Shown here one piece after another: positions 1 to 7,681 of a DNA stretch of 64,000 nt. The notes under the pieces are model-generated. The model was given only the letters and a program-made list of their open reading frames with translations, made no database searches and was not told the DNA's origin. This stretch comes from Yoonia sp. SS1-5 (lineage in GTDB: Bacteria; Pseudomonadota; Alphaproteobacteria; Rhodobacterales; Rhodobacteraceae). The DNA lies in assembly GCF_038443705.2 (NCBI RefSeq), contig NZ_CP151767.2:1984001-2048000 (forward strand), read 5' to 3'. The position numbers and the translations under genes were made by a program. How positions within the stretch are numbered: position 1 is the first letter of the stretch; every line of letters begins with the position of its first letter.

Positions 1-725
1 GCACGCCCATCCTGCACTATATGGGCTGTTCCACCTTTGCCAATCACACGGTTCTGCCCGAAATCGCACTTGCCAAGGTTCGCAAGGACGCGCCGTTTGA
101 CAAGATCTGCTATATCGGCTGCGGCGTCACCACCGGCATCGGGGCGGTGATCAACACCGCCAAGGTCGAAATCGGCAGCCGTGCCATTGTCTTTGGGCTT
201 GGCGGTATCGGCCTGAATGTGATCCAAGGCCTGCGGCTGGCGGGCGCCGATCAGATCGTGGGCGTTGATCTGAACCCCGGAAAGGTCGACATGGCGACCC
301 ATTTCGGCATGACCGATTATGTGAATCCCAAGGATGTCAGCGGCGATATGGTGGCCCATCTGGTTGAGCTGACAGGCGGCGGGGCTGACTATACGTTTGA
401 TGCCACAGGCAATGTCGATGTGATGCGCACAGCACTTGAGGCCGCCCATAAGGGATGGGGTGAAAGCATCATCATCGGCGTCGCGCCCGCCGGTGCCGAG
501 ATTTCAACCCGGCCATTTCAGCTGGTCACCGGGCGCAGCTGGCGTGGTACCGCCTTTGGCGGCGCCTCGGGCCGGACAGATGTGCCGAAAATCGTGGACT
601 GGTACATGCAGGGCAAGATCGAGATCGACCCGATGATCACGCACAAACTGTCGCTGGATGAAATCAACCACGGCTTTGATCTGATGCATCAAGGCAAAAG
701 CATCAGGGCCGTTGTCGAATTCTGA
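1..725 (+). CDS. adhI: S-(hydroxymethyl)glutathione dehydrogenase / class III alcohol dehydrogenase, 3' part
   Basis: Partial gene: the reading frame is open from base 3 and the start lies upstream of the window. About 240 C-terminal residues are visible. It oxidises S-hydroxymethylglutathione, formed from formaldehyde and glutathione, using NAD and zinc, in the cytosol. The catalytic-zinc region reads GCGVTTGIGAV and the Rossmann nucleotide loop reads GLGGIGLNV, both typical of class III medium-chain dehydrogenases; the C-terminus (GKSIRAVVEF) is the usual family end. In Rhodobacteraceae this gene is usually named adhI or frmA. Nothing here shows its regulation. The serine-hydrolase gene follows within about 30 bases and may be co-transcribed. 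Confidence 0.93.
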   Translation, partial: TPILHYMGCSTFANHTVLPEIALAKVRKDAPFDKICYIGCGVTTGIGAVINTAKVEIGSRAIVFGLGGIGLNVIQGLRLAGADQIVGVDLNPGKVDMATHFGMTDYVNPKDVSGDMVAHLVELTGGGADYTFDATGNVDVMRTALEAAHKGWGESIIIGVAPAGAEISTRPFQLVTGRSWRGTAFGGASGRTDVPKIVDWYMQGKIEIDPMITHKLSLDEINHGFDLMHQGKSIRAVVEF

Positions 726-756
726 TCACACCGCTCTGAACGCATTGGCCCGGTCG

Positions 757-1737
757 ATGACCGGGCCTTTTGCATTTTGCGGGATCGCAGTGGCGCTGAA
801 CGGGCGCCGTCAATTTGCGACCAGTACCGCGCCGGGCATTGCCGCCCACGAAGAAAGCGCCTTCAGGGTCGCATCCATTTCAAAGGTCGCGGTGGGGCAG
901 GCGCTGGCCAGCTTACTGAAAACAGCCCGGGTCGGATGGGATACTGATATCAGCGATCTGCTGGGCTGGTCACTGCGCCATCCCAATCCAGCCGCCCGAC
1001 CTGTCACCATCGGCATGGTCGCCAGCCACAGCGCCGGCTTAACGGACGCTGCAGGCTATCTGATCCCGCCCGCGATGACGCTGCAAGACTGGTGCCAACA
1101 CCGATCTGTCTTTGATGCCGAACCGGGGGCGCGGTTCGCTTATTGCAATCTGGGCTACATTGTTCTGGCGCAAGTGCTGGAAAAACTGTCAGGCAAGGCC
1201 TTTCCTCAAATGCTGACCGACTTGCCACAAGGTGCCGGGTTCAACTGGGCTGGTGTCGCAAGCGCCATACGCGCCGGCCGGTTGCCCACTTATCGGCAGC
1301 AACAGGGGAAATTTCAGCCACAGATAGACCACACCATCACGACGCCACCTGATGACGGGCAGCATCCGGGCATGTTTTCTCCGCAAGGGGGGCTGCGCTG
1401 CTCATTGCGGGGCTTGCTGGATATGGCCGAGGCGCTGGAAACGGCCGATATGACGCCGCTCTGGACACCCCAGATGGGCCCGGGCGACTATCTGGACGGC
1501 GCTTTTGAAAGCTACGGCGCGGGCCTTCAGATTTTTGAGCATCCTCGTTTCTACCCCCGCCCGCTGATCGGGCATTTCGGGAATGCCTATGGGTTCGCGG
1601 GCGGGATCTGGTTTGATCGCAAACGAGGCTGCAGTTTTGCCTATGCATTGAACGGGTTGCCAATGGGGGCAGAAAGTGATGCGGTTTTGGCAGAAGAAAA
1701 CCGCATCTTTGATGTGATTGCAGAACTGGAAGGATAA
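757..1737 (+). CDS. Serine hydrolase of the beta-lactamase / penicillin-binding fold
   Basis: Beta-lactamase-related serine hydrolase of about 325 residues. The nucleophile motif S-x-x-K is seen as SISK near residue 40, the second motif Y-x-N as YCN near residue 130, and the third box as HFG near the C-terminus, the class C/DD-peptidase arrangement. No signal peptide is evident, so a cytoplasmic esterase or amidase is as likely as a cell-wall enzyme; the substrate is unknown. The start is uncertain: an in-frame TTG at 712 overlaps the previous gene, a TTG lies at 745, and ATG 757 is the first ATG, none with a strong ribosome binding site. It ends three bases before the NYN gene, so the two probably share a transcript. 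Confidence 0.8.
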   Translation: MTGPFAFCGIAVALNGRRQFATSTAPGIAAHEESAFRVASISKVAVGQALASLLKTARVGWDTDISDLLGWSLRHPNPAARPVTIGMVASHSAGLTDAAGYLIPPAMTLQDWCQHRSVFDAEPGARFAYCNLGYIVLAQVLEKLSGKAFPQMLTDLPQGAGFNWAGVASAIRAGRLPTYRQQQGKFQPQIDHTITTPPDDGQHPGMFSPQGGLRCSLRGLLDMAEALETADMTPLWTPQMGPGDYLDGAFESYGAGLQIFEHPRFYPRPLIGHFGNAYGFAGGIWFDRKRGCSFAYALNGLPMGAESDAVLAEENRIFDVIAELEG

Positions 1738-1740
1738 ACC

Positions 1741-2475
1741 ATGGCAAAGGACCGCATGCTATTTGCTGTTCTGATCGACGCCGACAATATCCCGGCGAAA
1801 CACGCCGGTGATATCCTGCGCGAGATCACGACATTCGGCGAACCGGCCCTGCGCCGGGTCTATGGCGACTGGTCCAGCAGCAATCTGAGTGCCTGGAAAA
1901 AGCAGGTGGTCGAATTGGGTCTGGTCGCCAATCAGGAAACCGCAAACACCAAGGGCAAGAATGCCAGCGATATCGGGCTGGTTATTGACGCAATGGACAT
2001 CCTGCATACCGGCCGGTTCGATGGCTTTGTGCTTGTCAGTTCGGATAGTGATTTCACAGCCCTCGCAAACCGGTTGCGCGAAGACGGGGTCGAGGTGATC
2101 GGGATCGGCGAAAGCAAGGCCCCCATCAGCCTGCGCAATGTCTGCAACAGGTTTATCCTGATCGAAAACATCGTAGGGCCCGAAAAAGACACACCAAGCC
2201 CTGCAAAGCAGGATAAGGCGACTGGGCAAAAGACCAACAGTGGACAGACCGCCCTCAAAGCCGCCCCGCTCGTCGTGAAGGCGATGAACAGCATTGATCC
2301 AGAAGGCGAATGGTATTCGCTGGGTCAGCTGGGCCAGTATATCACGCGGGCAAACCCGGATTTCGATCCGCGCACCTATGGCAGCGCAAAGCTAAGCGAT
2401 CTGCTGTCAAAGAGCGGGCGGTTTGAACTGCGCAAGGGTCAGGGCAACCATATGGAAGTGCGCCGACTGGATTAG
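1741..2475 (+). CDS. NYN-domain protein with C-terminal OST-HTH/LOTUS domain
   Basis: 244 residues. The N-terminal part (about 5-145) is a NYN (PIN-like, LabA/DUF88) domain: it shows LIDADNIP at the start, the conserved KNASDIGLVIDAMD stretch and the VSSDSDFTALANRLRE stretch, which together supply the acidic metal-binding residues of this nuclease fold. After a charged Lys/Thr-rich linker (about 150-180) comes a winged-helix OST-HTH/LOTUS domain ending at the C-terminus (EGEWYSLGQLGQYI onward). Known members are RNA-binding or RNA-cleaving; a target cannot be inferred. A clear ribosome binding site, GGAAGGA, lies just upstream of ATG 1741. The gene converges on the TetR gene with two bases between stops. 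Confidence 0.88.
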   Translation: MAKDRMLFAVLIDADNIPAKHAGDILREITTFGEPALRRVYGDWSSSNLSAWKKQVVELGLVANQETANTKGKNASDIGLVIDAMDILHTGRFDGFVLVSSDSDFTALANRLREDGVEVIGIGESKAPISLRNVCNRFILIENIVGPEKDTPSPAKQDKATGQKTNSGQTALKAAPLVVKAMNSIDPEGEWYSLGQLGQYITRANPDFDPRTYGSAKLSDLLSKSGRFELRKGQGNHMEVRRLD

Positions 2476-2477
2476 GG

Positions 2478-3095
2478 TCAGGCCCCGTACCGGGCCAGGA
2501 ACACATCAACCGCACCATTCACGACCCTGTCCTTTTCAGCCGGGGTGAACTCATCCGCCATGTTGAAGACCATGCGCGGGAAAAGGTCAGCTTTGCAAAG
2601 CTCGTGGAACTGGTCTGCGGCCAGGGTCATGTCATCAATCTTTAATTCCCCGCGCGCGACCGCCTTTTCGAAAAAGTCGACGATACGCCCCCGGATCAGC
2701 ATCGGACCGCTTTCATAGAATTCCCGGCCAAGCTCGGGGAACCTGTCGCTTTCGCCGACGCAAATCCTGAAAATGCGCTTGCCAAACTGCGACGTGATGA
2801 AATTGACCATCTGCATCGCAATGCTTTGCAACACATCCTGCACCGGCGCATCCATGTCGATGCTTTCCAGCGCGCGATCTGCCTGACGCTGGCATTCCGT
2901 CCGGGCGACCTGCATGAAAAGAAAGCGTTTGTCTGGAAAATAACTATAAAGCGTCGCCTTCGAGACATTCGCAGCGCGCGCAATATCATCGACAGAGGCA
3001 CCTTCGAAACCATCAGACATAAAGACCTGCCTGGCACCATCCAGCACCTGATCAAACTTCCGGCCTTTTTTTGGTTCTGCTGACCCGTCAGGCAT
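2478..3095 (-). CDS. TetR/AcrR-family transcriptional regulator
   Basis: One-component repressor of about 205 residues. The N-terminal helix-turn-helix lies at roughly 33-56 (SVDDIARAANVSKATLYSYF), followed by a ligand-binding domain resembling the AefR-like TetR C-terminal family. The frame extends to 3128, but ATG 3095 has a strong GGGAGAGAGGGG purine run in front of it, so I start there. An inverted repeat TGAAC-G-GTTCA sits 38 bases upstream and resembles two palindromes in the 3433-3480 intergenic region, so it probably represses itself and the small exported protein, perhaps also mbfA. Ligand unknown. Confidence 0.85.
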   Translation of the reverse strand: MPDGSAEPKKGRKFDQVLDGARQVFMSDGFEGASVDDIARAANVSKATLYSYFPDKRFLFMQVARTECQRQADRALESIDMDAPVQDVLQSIAMQMVNFITSQFGKRIFRICVGESDRFPELGREFYESGPMLIRGRIVDFFEKAVARGELKIDDMTLAADQFHELCKADLFPRMVFNMADEFTPAEKDRVVNGAVDVFLARYGA

Positions 3096-3132
3096 ATGTC
3101 CCCTCTCTCCCCCGTGCTGGAGCATCATAAAC

Positions 3133-3143
3133 TGAACGGTTCA
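3133..3143. promoter_or_regulatory. Inverted repeat in front of the tetR gene, probable auto-operator
   Basis: TGAAC at 3133-3137 and GTTCA at 3139-3143 flank one base. The same half-sites recur at 3465-3480. The position, upstream of the preferred tetR start at 3095, fits autorepression. Confidence 0.45.
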
Positions 3144-3162
3144 CTTCGGGCAAGGCGTTTGC

Positions 3163-3200
3163 GGCAGCGGATCGCCAGGGGATGCTGGTGATCCGCTGCC
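3163..3200 (-). terminator. Hairpin after the small exported-protein gene
   Basis: An 11-bp perfect stem (GGCAGCGGATC 3163-3173 with GATCCGCTGCC 3190-3200) around a 16-base loop lies 9 bases downstream of the stop at 3210. There is no T-run, so termination is an inference. Confidence 0.45.
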
Positions 3201-3209
3201 ATCAAGGCG

Positions 3210-3398
3210 CTAGTTTGCGGGGATGGCGCAAGCGGCACCTGTGACGGATGTCAGTTCCACACAGTTCTGCGTGGCCTCTGGTGCGGGTTTTTCCGGATAT
3301 GTCAGAACCGGAAAATCAACAATCAGTGAAATTGCAGACGCTGGCGCGGCAATTGTCAGACCTGCAGCGGCGAGAGCGGCGAAAACAAGATGTTTCAT
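3210..3398 (-). CDS. Small exported protein of unknown function
   Basis: 62 residues. It starts with a typical Sec signal peptide (MKHLVFAALAAAG... ending APASA, cleavage near residue 22), leaving a mature peptide of about 40 residues with two cysteines (QNCVEL and AACAIP) that could form a disulfide. GAAGGA lies in front of ATG 3398. I do not recognise a family. Its promoter region carries a perfect 16-bp palindrome (3433-3448) between a plausible -35 (TTGATA, 3456-3451) and the -10 area, so the neighbouring TetR protein probably represses it. Confidence 0.65.
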   Translation of the reverse strand: MKHLVFAALAAAGLTIAAPASAISLIVDFPVLTYPEKPAPEATQNCVELTSVTGAACAIPAN

Positions 3399-3432
3399 CG
3401 GTGATTCCTTCAGATTTCGATAAAAACTAAAC

Positions 3433-3448
3433 TAAACTGATCAGTTTA
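3433..3448. promoter_or_regulatory. Palindromic operator TAAACTGATCAGTTTA
   Basis: Perfect 16-bp palindrome 35 bp upstream of the small exported-protein gene, overlapping the probable -35/-10 spacer on the minus strand. The size and symmetry suit a TetR dimer. It shares AACTGA with the 3465-3480 repeat. Confidence 0.6.
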
Positions 3449-3464
3449 ATTATCAAGTAAAAAA

Positions 3465-3480
3465 TGAACTGAGTAGTTCA
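3465..3480. promoter_or_regulatory. Second inverted repeat TGAACT-GAGT-AGTTCA
   Basis: Perfect 6-bp arms with a 4-base spacer, 17 bases beyond the first palindrome. Its half-sites match the repeat in front of tetR (3133-3143). A T-run follows on the plus strand, so a hairpin terminator is an alternative reading, but both neighbouring genes point away from it, which favours an operator. Confidence 0.5.
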
Positions 3481-3515
3481 GTTTTTTGGATTGCCACTTT
3501 GGCGGGATCGTCTAG

Positions 3516-3532
3516 TTTAGAACCATTCTAAT
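3516..3532 (+). promoter_or_regulatory. Iron control element (Irr box) upstream of mbfA
   Basis: TTTAGAA-CCA-TTCTAAT differs from the ICE consensus TTTAGAA-N3-TTCTAAA of rhizobial Irr-regulated genes only at the last base. It ends 15 bases before ATG 3548 of mbfA, a gene known to be repressed by Irr under iron limitation in Bradyrhizobium and Agrobacterium. Confidence 0.8.
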
Positions 3533-3547
3533 AAATGAGGTGCAGTG

Positions 3548-4525
3548 ATGATCCCCGGATTTGCAAACCGCCGCCGGTTCAAGGACTTGTCAGAGCAGGA
3601 AATTCTGGCCCTTGCAATCTCGTCTGAAGAGGATGACGCGCGGATCTACCGATCTTACGCGGGGCTGTTGCGAGCAGACTATCCTGCATCTGCGGCCGTG
3701 TTCGATGGCATGGCCGAAGAGGAAGATGATCACAGGCGTCGTCTGATTGATCTTCACACTGCGCGTTTTGGTGCGGTGATTCCGCTGATCCGCCGTGAAC
3801 ATGTCTCTGGTTATTATGCACGCCGCCCCGTCTGGCTGGTGGAAAATCTGGGGCTGGCGCGCATGCGCGACGAAGCCGCCGGTATGGAAAGGGACGCACA
3901 ACGTTTTTACGAAACAGCCGCCGCGCAGACATCGGACGCGGCAACGCGCAAACTGCTCGGCGATCTTGCAGCGGCCGAGGCAGGGCATGGCGAAAGGGCT
4001 GATGCCTTGGCCGATGAACATCTGGCCGGCGATACCCGGACCGAAGAAGAGGCCGCCGCGCACCGGCAGTTTATCCTGACCTGGGTGCAGCCCGGCCTTG
4101 CCGGTTTGATGGATGGATCCGTCTCGACCCTGGCGCCGATATTTGCCGTTGCCTTTGCAACGCAGGATACATGGACCACATTTCTGGTGGGGTTGGCTGC
4201 ATCTGTGGGTGCGGGCATTTCCATGGGCTTTACCGAGGCTGCATCAGATGATGGGCAAATCTCGGGGCGCGGATCACCCTATAAACGGGGGTTGGCCGCC
4301 GGGGTCATGACCACGATCGGCGGGTTGGGCCATGCGCTTCCTTATCTGATCACGGACTTCTGGACGGCGACGATCATTGCGCTGATCGTTGTGTTTGTCG
4401 AACTTTGGGCCATTGCATGGATACAGAACCGCTATATGGAAACGCCCTTCGTCAAGGCCGTCTTTCAGGTCGTGCTGGGTGGCGCGCTTGTGTTTGCCGC
4501 GGGTGCCCTGATCGGGTCTGGCTAG
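3548..4525 (+). CDS. mbfA: Membrane-bound ferritin / iron exporter MbfA (erythrin-VIT family)
   Basis: 325 residues from ATG 3548 (a GTG lies at 3545; GAGG at 3537 suits the ATG). The N-terminal half (about 15-150) is a ferritin-like rubrerythrin domain with Glu/Asp/His clusters EEDDAR, EEEDDHRR, DEAAGMERD and EAGHGE that would form the di-iron site. The C-terminal half (about 165-325) is a VIT1/Ccc1-type membrane domain. Family knowledge: MbfA exports iron and protects against iron and peroxide stress. The Irr box just upstream supports iron-dependent control. The gene ends in a 4-base overlap with the convergent GNAT gene. Confidence 0.92.
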   Translation: MIPGFANRRRFKDLSEQEILALAISSEEDDARIYRSYAGLLRADYPASAAVFDGMAEEEDDHRRRLIDLHTARFGAVIPLIRREHVSGYYARRPVWLVENLGLARMRDEAAGMERDAQRFYETAAAQTSDAATRKLLGDLAAAEAGHGERADALADEHLAGDTRTEEEAAAHRQFILTWVQPGLAGLMDGSVSTLAPIFAVAFATQDTWTTFLVGLAASVGAGISMGFTEAASDDGQISGRGSPYKRGLAAGVMTTIGGLGHALPYLITDFWTATIIALIVVFVELWAIAWIQNRYMETPFVKAVFQVVLGGALVFAAGALIGSG

Positions 4526-5100
4526 ACGTCACGCACCATCGTGGTGGATGCGTTAAACCGAAAGATCAGCCGCAACATGCCAATGGAACGGGTCCGCTGT
4601 TCGACGAACCCTTCATGAAGATACAGCGCCCGCGCCCGTGGATTGGTGTCGATCACATCCAGCCGGACCTGCCGATACCCTCGGCTGCGGGCCTCGGCGT
4701 AGACGGCGCGCAACAGTGCCGTGCCAACCCCTTGGCCCCGCGCCTCGGGGGCGACAAAGATGCCGTCCATCAAAAATCGCTGATTTTCGACATCCCGTTC
4801 CAACAGCGCAAGAATCAGAATGCGGATCGAGGCACCCACCACCCCATAGACCATGCGCAGATCGGAAAAACCGCCCCCCACAAGCGCGCCCTGCGCCGTT
4901 TTGAAGCCAGCCACACCCAGCAAGCGGCCATTGTCATCATGCGCACATATCCCGTGGTCGGATCGCATGACATTGCCAATAAATGTCAGTGCCCGGTATT
5001 TTGGCCCCATCACAAAGCCAAGCTTTTCGCCAAAGGCCTCCCAATACAGTGCGGCAACCTCTGCCCTGTTTGCGGCTGGAATACCCGTGGTAACCTTCAT
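4522..5100 (-). CDS. GNAT-family N-acetyltransferase
   Basis: 192 residues with a GNAT acetyl-CoA fold. The acetyl-CoA loop reads APEARGQGVGTALL near 115-130, and the C-terminal DTNPRARALYLHEGF stretch is also typical. The substrate is not predictable. The start overlaps the stop of the moeA fusion gene by 4 bases (ATGA), so it is the last gene of the fdhD-mobA-mobB-moeA operon; this could be simple packing or a link to that pathway. A hydrophobic stretch near 85-100 (YGVVGASIRILILALL) is unusual for a soluble GNAT enzyme. Confidence 0.85.
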   Translation of the reverse strand: MKVTTGIPAANRAEVAALYWEAFGEKLGFVMGPKYRALTFIGNVMRSDHGICAHDDNGRLLGVAGFKTAQGALVGGGFSDLRMVYGVVGASIRILILALLERDVENQRFLMDGIFVAPEARGQGVGTALLRAVYAEARSRGYRQVRLDVIDTNPRARALYLHEGFVEQRTRSIGMLRLIFRFNASTTMVRDV

Positions 5101-7193
5101 ATCCCAAAACTGCTGAACGGGATAAAGCGGATCGGATCGCCGGGCTTGATATCGCGCGCACGCTCGTCAAGCTCGACCAGTCCGGTGGCCCAACTGGCGC
5201 CCGAGACACGCCCGGACCCCTCGAAAGGGAAGATCGCGACACGCCCGTTGCTGATCCGGGCGCGCAGGTATTCCCGGCGCCCCGCCTTCTTTTTCTTGGT
5301 GAAATTGGCACGGGCGGTGAATCCTTCGGGCGCGGGCCATCTTCCACCTGCAAGAACCTCCAGCGCTGGCCGGGCAAAGACCAGCGCACAGACCAGTGCT
5401 GCGACCGGATTACCGGGCAGGCCAAAGACAGGCTTGTCCTGCCACAATCCCATCGCCATGGGACGCCCCGGTTTCATCGCAATCCGCCAAAGTGCAAATG
5501 TGCCTGTATCCTCCAGCAAGGATGACATGTGATCTTCATCACCCGCAGAGGCACCGCCAGAGGTGATGATGACGTCGCATTGCCCGGCCCCGTCATCCAG
5601 GATGCCGCGCAACTTGGCCTTGTCGTCTGGCGCCCGGCCAAGATCGACAACCTTATGCCCCCAGGCTGCTACAATTGCCGACAACATTGGGTGGTTGGCA
5701 TCAAAAATCTGCCCGGCCCCGGTTGGCTGACCCGCCGTAACAAGTTCGTCACCGGTCGACAGGATGCCAACGCGCAACTGGGTCTGGACCTCAAACGCGC
5801 CAATCCCGGCAGAGGCGCCCGTTGCAAGATCGGCGGGTGTCAGGCGCCGCCCTGCCCGCAAAATTCTCTTGCCTGCGCGCATGTCTTCTGCAGCCTGCCG
5901 CACATTGGCCCCCTGACGCAGCGGCCCTTGAAAGGTCACCCTTTTGTCGGTGACATGGGCGTCTTCCTGCAAGATGACAGTATCCACACCCTTTGGCAGA
6001 TCAGCACCGGTCAGGATACGCAGCGCGTGGCCTGCCTTGACCTTGCCCTTGAACGGGTGGCCAGCAGCGGCCCGCCCGGACTGCAGCGACATGATATGGT
6101 CACCCTCTTCGGCTGGTCCGGCAAAGCCATAGCCATCAACCGCAGCATTTGATGTTGGCGGGTGCGACCGCGCCGCGATGACATCCGTGGCCAGAATACG
6201 CCCGGCCGCCTCTGCCAATGGCACTGTTTCCACATCGGTCGTGGCGGACAGATTTTCGCGCAGATGGCGCAAGGCCGTTGCAACAGGTGTCCAATCCACC
6301 CCCGGTGGCAACGCAAAGCAATCATTGCGCAAGGGCGGGGCCGCAACAGGGCCGACCGCTGCCTTGGTCAGCAACTTTTCCTGCCCCAGACCAAGGATCG
6401 ACCCTTCGGCGGTGATCGGAACATCCAGCAAATTCTGCAGCTCGGCGGGCGAAAGGGCCGACAGCGCCTGCGCCAGGGTAAAGACCTGATGGGCATCCTT
6501 GATCCGGTCATCCGGCTGGGTCACGGCGATGACTTTGCTCAGCAAGGATGGCCAGACCTCGACCAAGGCGATGTCGCCGGACAATGGCTCGAACGGCCAG
6601 ACGAATGCGTCAAAGGCCTTGCGCAGACGCGACAGCATTGGCAGCCCCATGATCACCTGGGACCCGACCGCCCCAGCACCCGCAAGCTGCCAGACAGGAA
6701 AGGCACCCTTGGCCATCTCCTCGGCAGCGCGTTTTTCGGGCATGCCATGCCCCCGGCGGCTATTGCCCTTGCGCGGCAGGCGCTTGATATCGCGTTTCAG
6801 CCCATTGCCCCAGAAAGGCCCCGCACCCGGAAACATCGCATTGATCTCGCCGGCCAGATCGAACCGGTTATTGGCTTTCGGGCTGTCTTCAACCCGGTCG
6901 GCAAACCAGTCCCAGATGGCAAACGGGTCATCCGATCCGGTCAGAACCTTGCCAAAACCGGCCGGATAGCCAAAGGCAAAATCAAAACCGGCCATGACGC
7001 GGCGCTTGGCCTTGCGTTCATCTGACAAAAAGGCCGTGATCCATTCCTCGGCGACTTGACGGTTGCGCAGGTAGACGGGTTCTTCGGCCTTTCCCTTGCG
7101 GGCGACTCCGGCCCAGATCGCATCTTTCTTGGGGGCCAGCCCGCGATCATTGCCACCGGACCAGTCCACGATCAGGAAAGTATCAAAATTCAT
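5097..7193 (-). CDS. moeA: Fusion protein: N-terminal DUF429-like domain plus MoeA/gephyrin-type molybdotransferase
   Basis: 698 residues, far longer than ordinary MoeA (about 400). Residues 1 to about 300 form a separate domain starting FLIVDWSGGN with an AGFDFAFGYPAGF segment, resembling the RNase H-like fold of DUF429 proteins; its function is unknown. From about 305 to the end it is a complete MoeA: LAEAAGRILATD, the molybdopterin-binding STGDELV and TSGGASAGDEDHM loops, and GLPGNPVAALV. MoeA inserts molybdate into adenylylated molybdopterin in the cytosol. The gene overlaps mobB and the GNAT gene by 4 bases on either side, so it sits inside a tight molybdenum-cofactor operon. No stop or frameshift separates the two domains. 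Confidence 0.88.
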   Translation of the reverse strand: MNFDTFLIVDWSGGNDRGLAPKKDAIWAGVARKGKAEEPVYLRNRQVAEEWITAFLSDERKAKRRVMAGFDFAFGYPAGFGKVLTGSDDPFAIWDWFADRVEDSPKANNRFDLAGEINAMFPGAGPFWGNGLKRDIKRLPRKGNSRRGHGMPEKRAAEEMAKGAFPVWQLAGAGAVGSQVIMGLPMLSRLRKAFDAFVWPFEPLSGDIALVEVWPSLLSKVIAVTQPDDRIKDAHQVFTLAQALSALSPAELQNLLDVPITAEGSILGLGQEKLLTKAAVGPVAAPPLRNDCFALPPGVDWTPVATALRHLRENLSATTDVETVPLAEAAGRILATDVIAARSHPPTSNAAVDGYGFAGPAEEGDHIMSLQSGRAAAGHPFKGKVKAGHALRILTGADLPKGVDTVILQEDAHVTDKRVTFQGPLRQGANVRQAAEDMRAGKRILRAGRRLTPADLATGASAGIGAFEVQTQLRVGILSTGDELVTAGQPTGAGQIFDANHPMLSAIVAAWGHKVVDLGRAPDDKAKLRGILDDGAGQCDVIITSGGASAGDEDHMSSLLEDTGTFALWRIAMKPGRPMAMGLWQDKPVFGLPGNPVAALVCALVFARPALEVLAGGRWPAPEGFTARANFTKKKKAGRREYLRARISNGRVAIFPFEGSGRVSGASWATGLVELDERARDIKPGDPIRFIPFSSFGI

Positions 7194-7681
7194 AAACCTA
7201 CCTCTGACAAAATGAAGTCTGCCACCGCCCGCGTCGCATCAAGATCGAAAACAGGGCGGTCCAGGTCAAGCGGCACGTCACTTGCGACCGCACGGATGGT
7301 CGGATCGTTGCGCGCAATCAACGGATTGCCGGTTTCCTGACGGTAGGCTTCCACTTTTGGGTGGGCGTCGCGTTTATATCCTTCAACGAGGACCAGATCG
7401 ACGGGATCAAGCTTGGCCAAGAGGTCGGTCAGCGATGGCTCGGCCTGATCGCCAAGTTCGCTCATCAACGCCCAGCGCGTATTTGATGCCAGCAAGACCT
7501 GACTTGCGCCCGCAGCGCGGTGCCGGAAACTGTCCTTGCCAGGCTGATCGACGTCAAAACGGTGGTGGGCGTGTTTCAGCGTCGACACCTGCAAGCCACG
7601 CCCGGTGATGTCGGCCACCAGCCGTTCCATCAGGCCCGTCTTGCCCGCATTTTTGTAACCGACGACCCCGTAAACTCTCAT
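7190..7681 (-). CDS. mobB: Molybdopterin-guanine dinucleotide biosynthesis protein MobB
   Basis: 163 residues, full length for the family. The P-loop GYKNAGKT lies at residues 8-15, and the DLVLVEGYK motif near 100 is typical of MobB. MobB is a GTP-binding partner of MobA that aids conversion of molybdopterin to the guanine dinucleotide form used by DMSO-reductase-family enzymes. Four-base overlaps with mobA upstream and with the moeA fusion downstream indicate translational coupling. Confidence 0.93.
   Translation of the reverse strand: MRVYGVVGYKNAGKTGLMERLVADITGRGLQVSTLKHAHHRFDVDQPGKDSFRHRAAGASQVLLASNTRWALMSELGDQAEPSLTDLLAKLDPVDLVLVEGYKRDAHPKVEAYRQETGNPLIARNDPTIRAVASDVPLDLDRPVFDLDATRAVADFILSEVGL

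Noticed and set aside
4405..5532. 375-codon plus-strand frame across the GNAT gene
   Set aside because: It overlaps mbfA and is antisense to two well-supported genes; no family resemblance.
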